Shown piece after piece: positions 1 through 8,779 of a DNA stretch of 64,000 bases. The notes under the pieces are model-generated. The model did no database searches. It was not told the DNA's origin and saw only the letters and a program-made list of their open reading frames with translations. The position numbers were made by a program, and so were the translations under genes. This DNA is from Arsukibacterium perlucidum DSM 18276 (lineage in GTDB: Bacteria; Pseudomonadota; Gammaproteobacteria; Enterobacterales; Alteromonadaceae), in contig NZ_KB907715.1 of the NCBI RefSeq assembly GCF_000382165.1, positions 1 through 64,000 on the forward strand. The letters are read 5' to 3'. Each line of letters starts with the position of its first letter. The first letter of the stretch is position 1.

Positions 1-205
1 TTATCGATATATTACGGAACAGAGCCATTCCCAATACGGCCCATACCATTTGCTCCATAGGCAGCCGACGGGTCCGGATGGTTGATACGCCTGCAATACC
101 AAGTCCTGTCTCAATAAGTGCAGGGTCTAGAACATCCGACAGACTGTCGAAACTAATGGTATGGCTGTTTACTAAAACGGTCTCAAGAGCTTGGCTAATG
201 TGCAT
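1..205 (-). CDS. IS4-family transposase, N-terminal part (cut by window edge)
   Basis: The minus strand, read from the ATG at 205, gives an uninterrupted 68-residue start of a protein that leaves the window. It begins MHISQALETVLVN and contains the stretches SLSDVLDPALIETGLG and RTRRLPMEQMVWAVLGMAL. This is the N-terminal domain that precedes the DDE catalytic domain in IS4-family transposases (as in the E. coli IS4 protein). The catalytic residues lie outside the window, so activity cannot be judged. A terminal inverted repeat of IS4 type lies about 75 bp upstream of the start codon (279-298), as expected for the left end of such an element. An antisense open frame over the same stretch is a shadow. 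Confidence 0.85.
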   Translation of the reverse strand, partial: MHISQALETVLVNSHTISFDSLSDVLDPALIETGLGIAGVSTIRTRRLPMEQMVWAVLGMALFRNISI

Positions 206-278
206 AAAAAAGGCCTACAGGGTTTATTCTGTAAGCCTTTATATACCAGCCCTTGGATCGGTCAACCGATCTGAAAAA

Positions 279-298
279 CTCTTATCTGATCGGCATTA
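279..298 (-). mobile_element. IS4-type terminal inverted repeat (element boundary)
   Basis: Read on the minus strand from 298 the sequence starts TAATGCCGATCAGATAAGAG. From memory, the ends of E. coli IS4 start TAATGCCGATCAG and are followed by a GACCGATCC block, which is also present here (GGTTGACCGATCC around 253-267). The element boundary is therefore placed at about 298. Host DNA would begin with GGCAATTGCGG, which should be the 11-13 bp target duplication. The other end is outside the window, so this cannot be verified. Confidence 0.7.
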
Positions 299-318
299 GG
301 CAATTGCGGCCTTTTTGC

Positions 319-324
319 TATAAT
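319..324 (+). promoter_or_regulatory. Perfect -10 hexamer upstream of prmA, next to IS end
   Basis: TATAAT at 319-324 lies 28 bp upstream of the prmA start codon. At the preferred 17-bp spacing the -35 position is 296-301 (TTAGGC), which straddles the last bases of the insertion sequence. prmA may thus be read from a hybrid promoter, or from a native promoter whose -35 was replaced by the insertion. Confidence 0.5.
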
Positions 325-352
325 GCGCCAAAATTGCTGCAAGAGACTACCG

Positions 353-1237
353 ATGCCCTGGATCCAGCTACGTGTTAACACTACCGAAGATAAAGCCGAG
401 CAAGTCAGCGATATGCTGCAAGGCTGGGGCGCGCAGGCAGTAAGCTTTGTCGATGCCCACGACACCCCCATTTACGAGCCAATGCCCGGTGAAGTGATTT
501 ACTGGACCAACACTGTAGTGGTGGGCTTGTTTGATGCCGGGCATCCGATGGAGCAAGTGATCAGTAAGCTTAAGCAAGTGGCCTTTTTTAAAGACCACGT
601 TGATTACAAACTGGAACAACTGGAAGACAAAGACTGGGAACGGGAGTGGATGGATAACTTTCACCCGATAAAATTTGGCGAGCGGCTATGGGTATGCCCC
701 AGCTGGCGAGACATTCCTGACCCGGGCGCTGTTAACGTGATGTTAGATCCCGGCCTGGCATTTGGCACCGGTACCCACCCTACTACGGCCCTCTGTATGC
801 AGTGGCTGGATCAGCATATACAACCTGAGCAAACAGTAGTCGATTTTGGCTGTGGCTCAGGCATTTTAGGTATAGCGGCACTAAAACTGGGCGCAAAACG
901 GGTAGTTGGCATCGATATTGACCCGCAAGCAATAGAAGCCAGTACTGCCAATGCCGCGCGCAATAATGTCAGCGGCCAGATAGAGCTGTACCTGCCAAAA
1001 GACCAACCACAGTTACAAGCCGACGTGGTGGTTGCTAATATTCTGGCCGGGCCGCTGGCTGAACTTAGCCAGATAATCAGTGGCTATGTCAAACCCGGCG
1101 GTTTGCTGGCCTTGTCAGGTATTTTGCAAAGTCAGGCCCAAAGTGTCATGGCCGCTTACCAGCCTGAATTTAGCTTTGAGCCTATAGCAGAACAGGAAGA
1201 GTGGGTACGGTTAAGCGCCCGTAAAAATGCCAGTTAA
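353..1237 (+). CDS. prmA: Ribosomal protein L11 methyltransferase
   Basis: PrmA trimethylates ribosomal protein L11 in the cytoplasm using S-adenosylmethionine. The 294-residue product matches the usual length (E. coli 293). The N-terminal L11-recognition domain ([17 protein letters not shown]) is followed by the class I methyltransferase fold: [16 protein letters not shown] around 130-146, the SAM motif DFGCGSG at 164-170, the acidic DIDPQ loop, and [10 protein letters not shown]. The ATG at 353 is chosen over upstream in-frame codons because it matches the family N-terminus and has an AAGAGA ribosome site. In relatives accC often lies upstream; here an IS4 end sits 55 bp before the start instead. 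Confidence 0.97.
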   Translation: MPWIQLRVNTTEDKAEQVSDMLQGWGAQAVSFVDAHDTPIYEPMPGEVIYWTNTVVVGLFDAGHPMEQVISKLKQVAFFKDHVDYKLEQLEDKDWEREWMDNFHPIKFGERLWVCPSWRDIPDPGAVNVMLDPGLAFGTGTHPTTALCMQWLDQHIQPEQTVVDFGCGSGILGIAALKLGAKRVVGIDIDPQAIEASTANAARNNVSGQIELYLPKDQPQLQADVVVANILAGPLAELSQIISGYVKPGGLLALSGILQSQAQSVMAAYQPEFSFEPIAEQEEWVRLSARKNAS

Positions 1238-1401
1238 ACTGTTAAGCAACTGCTGGCAAAACAAACAGCCTTACAATTATCTTTTTGCTCAGGCCATATT
1301 TTACGGGCCGACAGTGGCAGGAAAACACGCCTTTTCAGCCTTTTAGCGAAAGTCAATCCCTGAAAGGCCAAATTAATTGCAGTTTTGTTTAAATAATAAC
1401 C

Positions 1402-1439
1402 TTTGCTTTGTTGGCAAAAATCCGTAAACTTAGCGCCCC
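1402..1439 (+). promoter_or_regulatory. Candidate dusB-fis promoter with GC-rich discriminator
   Basis: TTTGCT at 1402-1407 and TAAACT at 1425-1430 are 17 bp apart and are followed directly by the GC-rich stretch TAGCGCCCC. A GC-rich discriminator is the known basis of stringent and growth-rate control of the E. coli dusB-fis promoter. Placing the transcript start near 1438 also argues against the upstream in-frame ATG at 1403 as the dusB start. Confidence 0.5.
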
Positions 1440-1465
1440 TTACGGGTAGAGCCTTGGATTACACG

Positions 1466-2437
1466 GTGCGCATAGGTCCTTATCAGTTAGCGAACAAGGT
1501 AATTTGTGCTCCGATGGCCGGAGTGACAGATCACACTTTTCGTGAGCTTTGCCGGCGGTTTGGCGCTGCCTTAGCTGTATCTGAAATGCTGTCGAGCAAT
1601 CCATTGGTCTGGCAAAGCGAAAAGTCGCAAAACCGGATGGGCCATCGTCAGGAATCCGGTATCCGCTCGGTGCAAATTGCCGGCAGCGATCCGGCTCAAA
1701 TGGCCGCAGCAGCGCAATACAATGTTGAGATCGGTGCCGATATTATTGATATCAACATGGGTTGCCCGGCAAAGAAAGTAAACAAAAAACTGGCAGGTTC
1801 GGCTTTATTACAATACCCGGAGCTGGTTGAACAAATTATTCAGGCCGTGGTAAAGGCGGTAACAGTACCGGTAACGCTGAAAATTCGTACCGGCTGGGAC
1901 CCCGATAATCGTAACGGTGTGCAAATTGCCCGGATTGCTGAGGACAATGGCATTCAGGCCCTGGCTGTACATGGCAGAACAAAAGCCTGCATGTACAAAG
2001 GTGAAGCCGAGTACGACACTATTAAAGCAATAAAGCAGGCAGTAACCCTGCCGGTTATTGCCAATGGTGATATTACCACGCCGGAAAAAGCGCAGTATGT
2101 GCTGGATTATACCGGTGCCGACGCCATTATGATTGGCCGCGCGGCACAGGGTCGCCCCTGGATATTCCGGGAAGTGGCCCATTACCTGGCAACAGGTGAA
2201 AAACTGGCTGCACCAGCTATTGCTGAAGTGCAGCAAATCATGCTGGAGCATGTGCAGGGCTTACACCAGCTGTACGGTGTGCATTTGGGGCCTCGAATCG
2301 CCCGTAAGCACGTTGGCTGGTACTTAGCTGAGCATGATGCCCAGGGTGTGTTTCGCAGCGAATTCAATGCTATTGAACAGGCCGAGCGCCAGTTCGAGGC
2401 ATTAAATGACTATTTTCATAAACTAGCAGCAACCTAA
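1466..2437 (+). CDS. dusB: tRNA-dihydrouridine synthase B
   Basis: DusB is an FMN-dependent enzyme that reduces uridine to dihydrouridine in the tRNA D-loop. From the GTG at 1466 the protein is 323 residues and begins [19 protein letters not shown], which aligns with the E. coli start MRIGQYQL. The catalytic cysteine of [10 protein letters not shown] falls at residue 100, the E. coli position. The FMN-binding segments [21 protein letters not shown] and GRAAQGRPW follow in order. A TTG at 1454 is an alternative start. fis begins 17 bp after the stop, giving the dusB-fis operon found throughout gammaproteobacteria. Confidence 0.95.
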   Translation: MRIGPYQLANKVICAPMAGVTDHTFRELCRRFGAALAVSEMLSSNPLVWQSEKSQNRMGHRQESGIRSVQIAGSDPAQMAAAAQYNVEIGADIIDINMGCPAKKVNKKLAGSALLQYPELVEQIIQAVVKAVTVPVTLKIRTGWDPDNRNGVQIARIAEDNGIQALAVHGRTKACMYKGEAEYDTIKAIKQAVTLPVIANGDITTPEKAQYVLDYTGADAIMIGRAAQGRPWIFREVAHYLATGEKLAAPAIAEVQQIMLEHVQGLHQLYGVHLGPRIARKHVGWYLAEHDAQGVFRSEFNAIEQAERQFEALNDYFHKLAAT

Positions 2438-2454
2438 CGCAAAAGAGATAAGCA

Positions 2455-2745
2455 ATGTTTAATTCGAACGTTACTTCGCCATTTATTACTAATGCCCATG
2501 TACAAACCCAGGAAAAGCCACAAGCGTTAAGCAACGCAGTGCAAAAAGCCGTTGCAAACTACCTGCAGCAGTTAAACGGCCAGGACGTTAACGACCTGTA
2601 CGAACTGGTACTGTCAGAATTAGAGCGGCCATTACTGGAAGAGGTGATGAAATACACCCGCGGTAACCAGACCCGTGCAGCCAACCTGATGGGCATCAAC
2701 CGCGGTACGCTGCGTAAGAAGCTGAAACAATACGGCATGAGTTAA
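2455..2745 (+). CDS. fis: DNA-binding nucleoid protein Fis
   Basis: Fis is a small homodimeric DNA-bending protein that organises the nucleoid and activates rRNA and other growth-related promoters. The 96-residue product (E. coli 98) has a variable N-terminus, the dimerisation helices ([18 protein letters not shown]) and the C-terminal helix-turn-helix ([21 protein letters not shown], roughly 70-92). The last part is nearly invariant across gammaproteobacteria. It is the second gene of the dusB-fis transcript and is followed by a strong terminator. Confidence 0.98.
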   Translation: MFNSNVTSPFITNAHVQTQEKPQALSNAVQKAVANYLQQLNGQDVNDLYELVLSELERPLLEEVMKYTRGNQTRAANLMGINRGTLRKKLKQYGMS

Positions 2746-2774
2746 TGCCACCGCGAGGCACCCGCCTCGCCACT

Positions 2775-2797
2775 AAGCACCTTCGGGTGCTTTTTTA
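2775..2797 (+). terminator. Rho-independent terminator after fis
   Basis: AAGCACC, a TTCG tetraloop and GGTGCTT are followed by a run of T. This is a textbook intrinsic terminator 30 bp after the fis stop. Confidence 0.9.
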
Positions 2798-2845
2798 TTG
2801 GATAGGTTAAAATCTGATTTTTGCAAGCGACAAGAGAATTTAAGC

Positions 2846-4432
2846 ATGACAACACTACGCCCTATTCGCCGCGCACTGTTAAGTGTGTCTGACAAAACCG
2901 GTATCGTCGAGTTTGCCCGCGCCCTGGCTGCCCTGCAAGTAGATATTTTGTCTACCGGCGGCACCGCCAAGCTGTTAGCGGAGCAAGGTATTAAGGTTAC
3001 TGAAGTGTCTGACTATACCGGCCACCCGGAAATAATGGACGGCCGGGTAAAAACCCTGCATCCGAAAATTCATGGCGGTATTCTGGCCCGGCGCGGTGTT
3101 GATGAAAACGTTATGGCTGACAATAGCATTGGTCCCATTGATCTGGTAGTGGTGAACCTGTATCCGTTTGCCAGCACAGTCGCCAAACCTGGCTGCACCC
3201 TGGAAGATGCGGTTGAAAACATCGATATCGGCGGCCCGACCATGGTACGTGCCGCGGCCAAGAACCATAAAGATGTCACCATAGTGGTAAATGCCAAAGA
3301 TTACAGCACTGTGCTGGCAGAAATGGCCGCTAATAATGGCGCCACGACCCACGCCACCCGTTTCAGCCTGGCCATCAGTGCTTTTGAGCACACCGCGCAG
3401 TACGATGGTATGATAGCCAACTACTTTGGCGCCATGTTGCCCGCCTACGACAACCCTGCCGAGCCGGTTAGCAAGTTCCCACGCACTTTTAACAGCCAGT
3501 TTGTTAAAAAACAAGATTTACGCTATGGCGAAAACAGCCACCAGAGCGCAGCATTTTATGTGCAGGATGGCGCTACGGAAGCGTCAGTGTCTACCGCTAA
3601 GCAGCTGCAAGGCAAGGCATTGTCGTACAACAATATCGCCGATACCGATGCCGCCCTGGAATGCGTAAAAGAATTTGCCGAGCCAGCCTGCGTTATCGTT
3701 AAGCACGCAAATCCGTGCGGAGTAGCAATTGGTGAGTCTATTCTGGCTGCCTATAACCGCGCTTATCAGACCGACCCTACCTCAGCCTTTGGCGGTATTA
3801 TTGCTTTTAACCGCGAACTGGATGAAACCACGGCCCAGGAAATTGTCAGCCGCCAGTTTGTCGAAGTAATTATTGCCCCGTCAGCATCTGATGCGGCTGT
3901 AGCGGTAGTGGGCACTAAGCCCAATGTGCGGTTACTGGTGTGTGGTGAGTTCAGCGAGGCCGCTAACGCGCTCGATATGAAGCAAGTTAACGGCGGTATG
4001 CTGCTGCAAGACCGCGATCAGGCTAAAGTCACCGCTGCCGATTTAAAAGTCGTGAGCAAGCGCCAGCCGACCGGGCAGGAATTAAAAGACTTACTGTTCT
4101 GCTGGAAAGTGGCCAAGTTTGTGAAGTCGAACGCCATTGTTTATGTCAAAGACAGCATGACTATTGGCGTTGGCGCCGGCCAGATGAGCCGGGTGTACAG
4201 CGCGAAAATCGCCGGCATTAAGGCCGCTGATGAAAAGCTGGAAGTGAAAGGCTCGGTAATGGCCTCAGATGCGTTCTTCCCATTCCGGGACGGTATCGAC
4301 GCTGCTGCCGCCGCTGGTATTACTGCGGTAATCCAGCCGGGTGGTTCAATGCGCGACGCTGAAGTTATCGCCGCAGCAGACGAGCACGGTATGGCCATGG
4401 TATTTACCGGTGTAAGACATTTCCGTCACTAA
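2846..4432 (+). CDS. purH: Bifunctional AICAR transformylase / IMP cyclohydrolase
   Basis: PurH catalyses the last two steps of de novo purine synthesis: formyl transfer from 10-formyl-THF to AICAR and ring closure to IMP. The 528-residue product (E. coli 529) has an N-terminal MGS-like cyclohydrolase domain ([28 protein letters not shown]) and a C-terminal transformylase domain. The transformylase Lys-His pair lies in [12 protein letters not shown] around residues 286-287, and the C-terminal GGSMRDAEV segment is present. The start is the ATG at 2846, preceded by CAAGAGAA. In enterobacteria purD follows in the same operon; here the next gene is convergent, so purD is elsewhere. Confidence 0.97.
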   Translation: MTTLRPIRRALLSVSDKTGIVEFARALAALQVDILSTGGTAKLLAEQGIKVTEVSDYTGHPEIMDGRVKTLHPKIHGGILARRGVDENVMADNSIGPIDLVVVNLYPFASTVAKPGCTLEDAVENIDIGGPTMVRAAAKNHKDVTIVVNAKDYSTVLAEMAANNGATTHATRFSLAISAFEHTAQYDGMIANYFGAMLPAYDNPAEPVSKFPRTFNSQFVKKQDLRYGENSHQSAAFYVQDGATEASVSTAKQLQGKALSYNNIADTDAALECVKEFAEPACVIVKHANPCGVAIGESILAAYNRAYQTDPTSAFGGIIAFNRELDETTAQEIVSRQFVEVIIAPSASDAAVAVVGTKPNVRLLVCGEFSEAANALDMKQVNGGMLLQDRDQAKVTAADLKVVSKRQPTGQELKDLLFCWKVAKFVKSNAIVYVKDSMTIGVGAGQMSRVYSAKIAGIKAADEKLEVKGSVMASDAFFPFRDGIDAAAAAGITAVIQPGGSMRDAEVIAAADEHGMAMVFTGVRHFRH

Positions 4433-4462
4433 CTACCTGCTTTACATGTGAAAAGTTAAAAC

Positions 4463-4488
4463 CCGGTTCATGTTAAATCATGAACCGG
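4463..4488. terminator. Hairpin terminator between convergent purH and protease gene
   Basis: A 10-bp perfect stem (CCGGTTCATG / CATGAACCGG) with a 6-nt loop lies between two convergent genes. On the minus strand it is followed by GTTTTAACTTTT, so it best fits the end of the protease transcript. It could also slow purH transcription. Confidence 0.7.
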
Positions 4489-4510
4489 CAAGTAATGAGA
4501 AAGACTCAAC

Positions 4511-5944
4511 TCACGGAATTATACCAGTTGGACAAGTAAATGAGCTTTGCTGGGACGATGAACCAAAAGCATTCGACACTGTAACTGATACGGTTACCCA
4601 TTGATGTTGTAAACAAGAGCCGAAAAAGCCGTCACCAGCACCGGTACCGCTAAGACTGCTCCAGGCCACTTGTGTCGGGCCTTGGGTTGCGTAACTGACA
4701 CTACAAAAATACGTGTAATTGCCGCTGCTATCATAGTCCGGGCAGGTGAAGCCAGTGATATTGGGCGGATTATTGCCTGTTGTAGTGAGTAGCGTAAGTC
4801 CCATTGCGGTCAGTGAGTGTGACAATGGCTCGAAGTATGACTCTGGATAATCAGTGGGGCCGTATAGTGATGCAGAATGTGTGCCCAGGCCATCACCTGC
4901 TGCTGTCAGGTAAGGGCCACCAGAGTCTCCAGGAAAAGAAAAAATATTAACCCGGCTTAAACCTTCTATCGACGCAGTAGCCGTTATGGGGATTGTATTT
5001 GCAGTTGAGTGGATCGAGCCACAAAAAGGCGCCTGGCTGGATGCACCATAACGACAAACGGACATACCCTGAATGGGAGTTTTCTGGCCCTTTACCGGCA
5101 ACAGGCCATCGCTATATCCTTGAACCACCGGTTGTGGTGTCCAGCCTGATGTAGTTTGAACCCAGCCGTGGTCACGATAGGTGCCAGCTCCCCACGGCGC
5201 CGTGGTGTATGCGATACTACCAATCACCTGGCCGCTTGCATTCTCAACTGTGTCGTTGGTTAATCCACAGTGGCCAGCCCATACAAAACCACCAACTACA
5301 GAAAAACCGACGCTGCAGCCATTAGCCGATTCTCCACCACGAATATCGCTATTTAACTGAGGCTTTTTATGTGAACGCTTCAAACGCAGCACATCGTTCG
5401 CCCGGCCAATATTCGGCAAACGCCCGGCAATATAATCCCAGTCTTCGGGCAGTGCTTCCAACACCACACTGTTGGTTTTATCATCAATGTACCAGCTACT
5501 TACTCCAGCGAGCCACCGCGGGTCTGCTTGAGCTTCGAGAAGCAATTGCTGTTGAATGTTAAGCAGTTGGCTGCGATTGTGTTTAACCAGCACGGGGTAT
5601 GCGCCGGCAACTTTGATCCAATTGCGCAAGCGTGGTTCAGTATACGCGACAGCCAACTTCATACGATCAACATCAAACCAGGCTCCGGCATAAGCGTCAC
5701 CGAGAAATTCCTGTAGCGGTTGGTGAATATTATTTGCATGGGCTTCGGCATGCAGGCGAGCGCGTGTTTCGGCTTCACTTAGTCCCAGTTGTTTTTGGAT
5801 CTCGGTGACGGCCTTTGGGTCTAAGGCTGGCATTGAGTCCAGTGCGGCTGCGCGGCTAAAGCTCAGGGCGAGCCCGGTGGCTACGGCCAGATAAGTAAAC
5901 GCTTTGTAGCAAGAGAAGTGTTTCCTGTTGATCACTTTTTTCAT
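4511..5944 (-). CDS. Secreted S1-family (alpha-lytic / streptogrisin-type) serine protease
   Basis: This is a predicted exported chymotrypsin-fold protease of 477 residues. It has a signal peptide (AFTYLAVATGLALSFSRAAA), a pro-region of about 170 residues like the alpha-lytic protease chaperone (EFLGDAYAGAWFD, LAVAYTE), then the protease domain. The catalytic triad is visible: His225 in WAGHCG, Asp258 in YRDHGWV and Ser341 in GDSGGP. Cysteines flank the His and Ser as in the alpha-lytic group. After the protease there is an extra ~80-residue domain with paired cysteines (GFTCPDY, FCSVSY, SFTCPTG) resembling an Ig/PKD-type module. The start at 5944 is chosen because the signal peptide follows it; upstream in-frame codons exist at 5986 and 6022. 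Exact substrate is unknown. Confidence 0.88.
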   Translation of the reverse strand: MKKVINRKHFSCYKAFTYLAVATGLALSFSRAAALDSMPALDPKAVTEIQKQLGLSEAETRARLHAEAHANNIHQPLQEFLGDAYAGAWFDVDRMKLAVAYTEPRLRNWIKVAGAYPVLVKHNRSQLLNIQQQLLLEAQADPRWLAGVSSWYIDDKTNSVVLEALPEDWDYIAGRLPNIGRANDVLRLKRSHKKPQLNSDIRGGESANGCSVGFSVVGGFVWAGHCGLTNDTVENASGQVIGSIAYTTAPWGAGTYRDHGWVQTTSGWTPQPVVQGYSDGLLPVKGQKTPIQGMSVCRYGASSQAPFCGSIHSTANTIPITATASIEGLSRVNIFSFPGDSGGPYLTAAGDGLGTHSASLYGPTDYPESYFEPLSHSLTAMGLTLLTTTGNNPPNITGFTCPDYDSSGNYTYFCSVSYATQGPTQVAWSSLSGTGAGDGFFGSCLQHQWVTVSVTVSNAFGSSSQQSSFTCPTGIIP

Positions 5945-6216
5945 TATTATTTTTAGCAAAAGGCGAGATATTTGAAATGTTTTCATAGCATTGAAAAGCA
6001 CTACCACATGAATCAGTTTCATTTATCTCGACAATCATGGTAGCCTTACAAAAAAAAAATGTCAATATACTTTTAATTGTTTGTATGTCACCCACGACTA
6101 GTCTTGGCACAGTATGAAACCTTCTGCCGAAGGATGGTCTGGTGACAACTAAAAGCCGCAGGTAGTAAAGGGGATGGCTGATGATTGAAAAATGGCTCAT
6201 AGATAGGGAGCAACTC

Positions 6217-7617
6217 ATGTTTCAGTGCCTGAAACGATTACTGTGTGTTGTATTAATCGCAGGGCTTGCCGCTTGCGGTGGTGGAGGTGGCAGTGATGAA
6301 ACGCAAAGCTTTACTGTTAGCATTTTTGCATACAACGGAGGCGCTGTAACCCCCACACAGGTACAGGTAACACGCGGCCAAAGCGCTGAATTTCAGGTAA
6401 CACCTGATAAGGGATTCCGCATTCAGTCTGTCAGCGGCTGCAATGCCGTGCTCAGCGGCCAGAATTACCGGACCGGACCCATTACAGCAAACTGCACGGT
6501 TAACGTTGGGTTTGAACCTTATATTGCCGCGCCCGGAAACATTCAGGCAGAAGCAGGCGATGGCCAAGTCACTTTTTCCTGGGACAGCGTAAATGGTGCC
6601 GAAGCCTACCATTTATATTATGCCACCGAGGCTGGCATTACCCCGGACAATTTCACAATGTTGGAGAACGGTACCTGGGTGGCGCAGGTCAGCTCGCCCT
6701 ATGTGCTGACCGGGTTAGAGAACTACACCAGCTATTACGCTACCATTAGTGCCACACTAGGCGAGCATGAAAGCCCTTGGACCCAACAGGTAGTGGCACG
6801 CCCACAGGCCCCCTTTTCGTCGGTTGGCGGTTTAAATGACACCGGCCTGAACTCGTGCCTGGCGGATAATGAGCTGGTAAACGAATGTCCGGCTGTAGGC
6901 TTTCCCGGCCAGGATGGCGAACATGGCCGCGATGCACTGGCTCGCGCCGGGCAGCTGCAGAAGATAGGCGGCGGCCGGGCCGGATTCGATTTTACTAAGC
7001 TAGGAGCCAATGGCGAAGTATTGCCTATTCAACACCAGAGCTGGAACGAACAGGGCAATGAAGCCGACGGTACCCGTTGGAGCTGTGTGCGCGACAATGT
7101 TACCGGGCTGATTTGGGAAGTTAAAGTTAACAACCCTAACCACCTGCAACACTGGGAGCATAGCTACAGCTGGTACAACCCGGACAGCACAACCAACGGT
7201 GGCGATGCTGGGGTGCAGAACGACGGCGTTTGTCTCTGGTCGCAAATAGAGTGCGATACGCAGGCCTATGTGCAGGCCATCAATGAAAACGGTTTGTGCG
7301 GTGCCCAGAATTGGCGCCTGCCGAACCGGCAAGAGTTGTTATCAATCATAGATCATAACGTTATCTTGGCTGACCAAACTAATCCAGGCTCCATATTGCC
7401 AGAAGCAGCAGTGGATACGGACTACTTCCCAAATATGGTGTTTGATTGGAGCCGCACCCAATATTGGTCGTCTTCATCAAGCGCAAACTGGTTGTATGGT
7501 CGACATCAAAGCGAACAAGCCTGGTTCGTGGATTTCGCCTTTGCAACACCAGTAACATCAAACAAGGGTTGGGACTATCAACTTATTTTGGTGCGCAGCG
7601 GTTCTGAAATAAGGTGA
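6217..7617 (+). CDS. Lipoprotein with Fn3-like and DUF1566 (Lcl C-terminal) domains
   Basis: The 466-residue product starts with a lipoprotein signal (VVLIAGLAACGGGGG, lipobox LAAC), so it should be anchored to a membrane facing the periplasm or the surface. A small beta domain (about 30-105) is followed by a fibronectin type III-like segment (PGNIQAEAGDGQVTFSWDS to TSYYATISAT). The C-terminal half is a DUF1566/Lcl_C domain, recognised by VTGLIWEVK, NWRLPNRQELLSIID, YWSSSSS and LVRSG. Such domains occur in secreted and surface proteins, some adhesive. The start is the ATG after AGGGAGCAACTC. A second DUF1566 protein follows 32 bp later. No specific function can be assigned. Confidence 0.8.
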   Translation: MFQCLKRLLCVVLIAGLAACGGGGGSDETQSFTVSIFAYNGGAVTPTQVQVTRGQSAEFQVTPDKGFRIQSVSGCNAVLSGQNYRTGPITANCTVNVGFEPYIAAPGNIQAEAGDGQVTFSWDSVNGAEAYHLYYATEAGITPDNFTMLENGTWVAQVSSPYVLTGLENYTSYYATISATLGEHESPWTQQVVARPQAPFSSVGGLNDTGLNSCLADNELVNECPAVGFPGQDGEHGRDALARAGQLQKIGGGRAGFDFTKLGANGEVLPIQHQSWNEQGNEADGTRWSCVRDNVTGLIWEVKVNNPNHLQHWEHSYSWYNPDSTTNGGDAGVQNDGVCLWSQIECDTQAYVQAINENGLCGAQNWRLPNRQELLSIIDHNVILADQTNPGSILPEAAVDTDYFPNMVFDWSRTQYWSSSSSANWLYGRHQSEQAWFVDFAFATPVTSNKGWDYQLILVRSGSEIR

Positions 7618-7649
7618 AAGCATTTTTTGCTTAACTAAGAATAGGACGA

Positions 7650-8234
7650 ATGTTAATGAAGATACTTTTGCGAATGAGCATGCTGGCTGGCCTGTTTATA
7701 TCAAATGTTGGGATCTGCCAGGAGTGGCCATACCCAGACCAGTTATGCCGTAGTGATATCCCGACAACTACACCGGATAGTGATTTTGTTTTGCATGAAA
7801 ACGGTACGACAACGCATCTGCCAACCGGTTTGATATGGATGCGCTGCGCTGTGGGACAAGATTGGAACGGCGAAACCTGCATTGGCGATGCGATGGATAT
7901 GGATTGGCCGCAGGCGTTACAAACCGCTAAAGATCATGATTTTGCAGGATACTCTGACTGGCGAGTTCCTGACTTTAAGGAATTGAATTCCATTCTGGAA
8001 TTGGCTTGTTTTAGTCCTGCAATTAACCTTACGGTGTTTCCAAACACACCGGCCAGTAATCTCACTATTGTGCCAAATAACCCTCCAAGTTGGTTTTGGT
8101 CGTCATCTGTTTCGCTTAATGCGATGTACGCTCCAAAGCCACGCTTTGTCGGCTTTAGTAACGGAACTGACGGCGTCAGCCAAATGGGGGAGGATAACCG
8201 AGTGCGCTTGGTGCGTGGTGGTGTACAGCCATGA
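7650..8234 (+). CDS. Secreted single-domain DUF1566 protein
   Basis: A 194-residue exported protein: signal peptide (LLRMSMLAGLFISNVGICQ) followed by one DUF1566/Lcl_C domain with LPTGLIWMRC, YSDWRVPDFKELNSI, WFWSSS and VRLVRGG. It lies 32 bp downstream of the DUF1566 lipoprotein and is probably cotranscribed with it, with an AGGA ribosome site. Four cysteines (DQLCRSD, WMRCAVG, GETCIGD, ELACFSP) could form disulfides after export. It may act as a soluble partner of the anchored lipoprotein, but this is inference. Confidence 0.78.
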   Translation: MLMKILLRMSMLAGLFISNVGICQEWPYPDQLCRSDIPTTTPDSDFVLHENGTTTHLPTGLIWMRCAVGQDWNGETCIGDAMDMDWPQALQTAKDHDFAGYSDWRVPDFKELNSILELACFSPAINLTVFPNTPASNLTIVPNNPPSWFWSSSVSLNAMYAPKPRFVGFSNGTDGVSQMGEDNRVRLVRGGVQP

Positions 8235-8390
8235 AAAAGATGGGACGTTGCAAGCTCGCACTGTTCTGGCCGAAAAAATTTAATGCGGGAATTCTGATAA
8301 ATTGGTGTAGCGCAAAAAAAGTCGCCGCCCTTCGTAGCTTATTTTAATACGATATCCCGCAGGTAATCCCGGCTGCTGCTTACAGTATCT

Positions 8391-8681
8391 TCATGCAGCG
8401 CTGTTTAATACTAACTTCTCAACTACCGGCTGTTCGCCATGTTCGGCCTGCCATGCATCATAATTTGCCTGCAGGTTTATCCATAGAGCCACATTGCTGT
8501 CGGTTGCCAGGGCAATTCGCTGCGCCAAATCTGCGGAACATGGTATATGACCATGACAAAAATTACTCATAGTAGTACGGGATATACCTAACGCTTTGGC
8601 AGCTTTAGTCACCGAGATGCCATGTTCTTCCAGGATCTGGCTACGAAAAACCAGCCCCGGATGATTGGGACAACGTGTCAT
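8391..8681 (-). CDS. HigA-like antitoxin / XRE-family regulator without adjacent toxin
   Basis: The 96-residue protein begins MTRCPNHPGLVFRSQILEEHG and carries a helix-turn-helix (VTKAAKALGISRTTMSNFCHG), the pattern of the HigA/VapI antidote family. In typical HigBA modules the HigB toxin gene precedes higA. Here the sequence upstream on the same strand is a short promoter region with a perfect operator and then an unrelated GGCT-like gene, so no toxin partner is visible. ATG at 8681 is preferred; a TTG at 8690 with AGGATAAAGTA upstream is possible. The operator over its own promoter implies autoregulation. Confidence 0.8.
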   Translation of the reverse strand: MTRCPNHPGLVFRSQILEEHGISVTKAAKALGISRTTMSNFCHGHIPCSADLAQRIALATDSNVALWINLQANYDAWQAEHGEQPVVEKLVLNSAA

Positions 8682-8724
8682 TTTTTCCAATACTTTATCC
8701 TGATTACCTTCCAGAAATGATAAA

Positions 8725-8749
8725 AAGTGTAAAGCATTGCTTTACACTT
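8725..8749. promoter_or_regulatory. Perfect inverted-repeat operator in the higA-like promoter
   Basis: AAGTGTAAAGC, a 3-bp spacer and GCTTTACACTT form a perfect 11-bp inverted repeat, about 45-70 bp upstream of the regulator. On the minus strand a -35-like TTGATA and a -10-like TACACT lie 17 bp apart across the palindrome, so protein bound here would block RNA polymerase. The natural candidate repressor is the HigA-like protein itself. Confidence 0.8.
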
Positions 8750-8779
8750 ATCAAATGTTGCAAGGTAAATATGACAGTT

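Noticed and set aside
78-299. Open frame of 73 codons on the plus strand at the left edge
   Set aside because: It is antisense to the IS4 transposase start and crosses the inverted repeat; its peptide has no family features.
2815-2840. Possible PurR operator before purH (GCAAGCG half-site)
   Set aside because: Only one half matches the PurR consensus; the other half (ACAAGAGA) does not, so a functional site cannot be claimed.
8339-8404. Coding-like tail (SSSRDYLRDIVLK followed by TAA) after the HigA-like gene on the minus strand
   Set aside because: It is about 20 codons, overlaps the end of the regulator in another frame and has no start or ribosome site. It could be a gene remnant but nothing identifies it.
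8391-8760. Complete HigBA toxin-antitoxin module
   Set aside because: No frame for a HigB-sized toxin lies upstream or downstream of the antitoxin-like gene.
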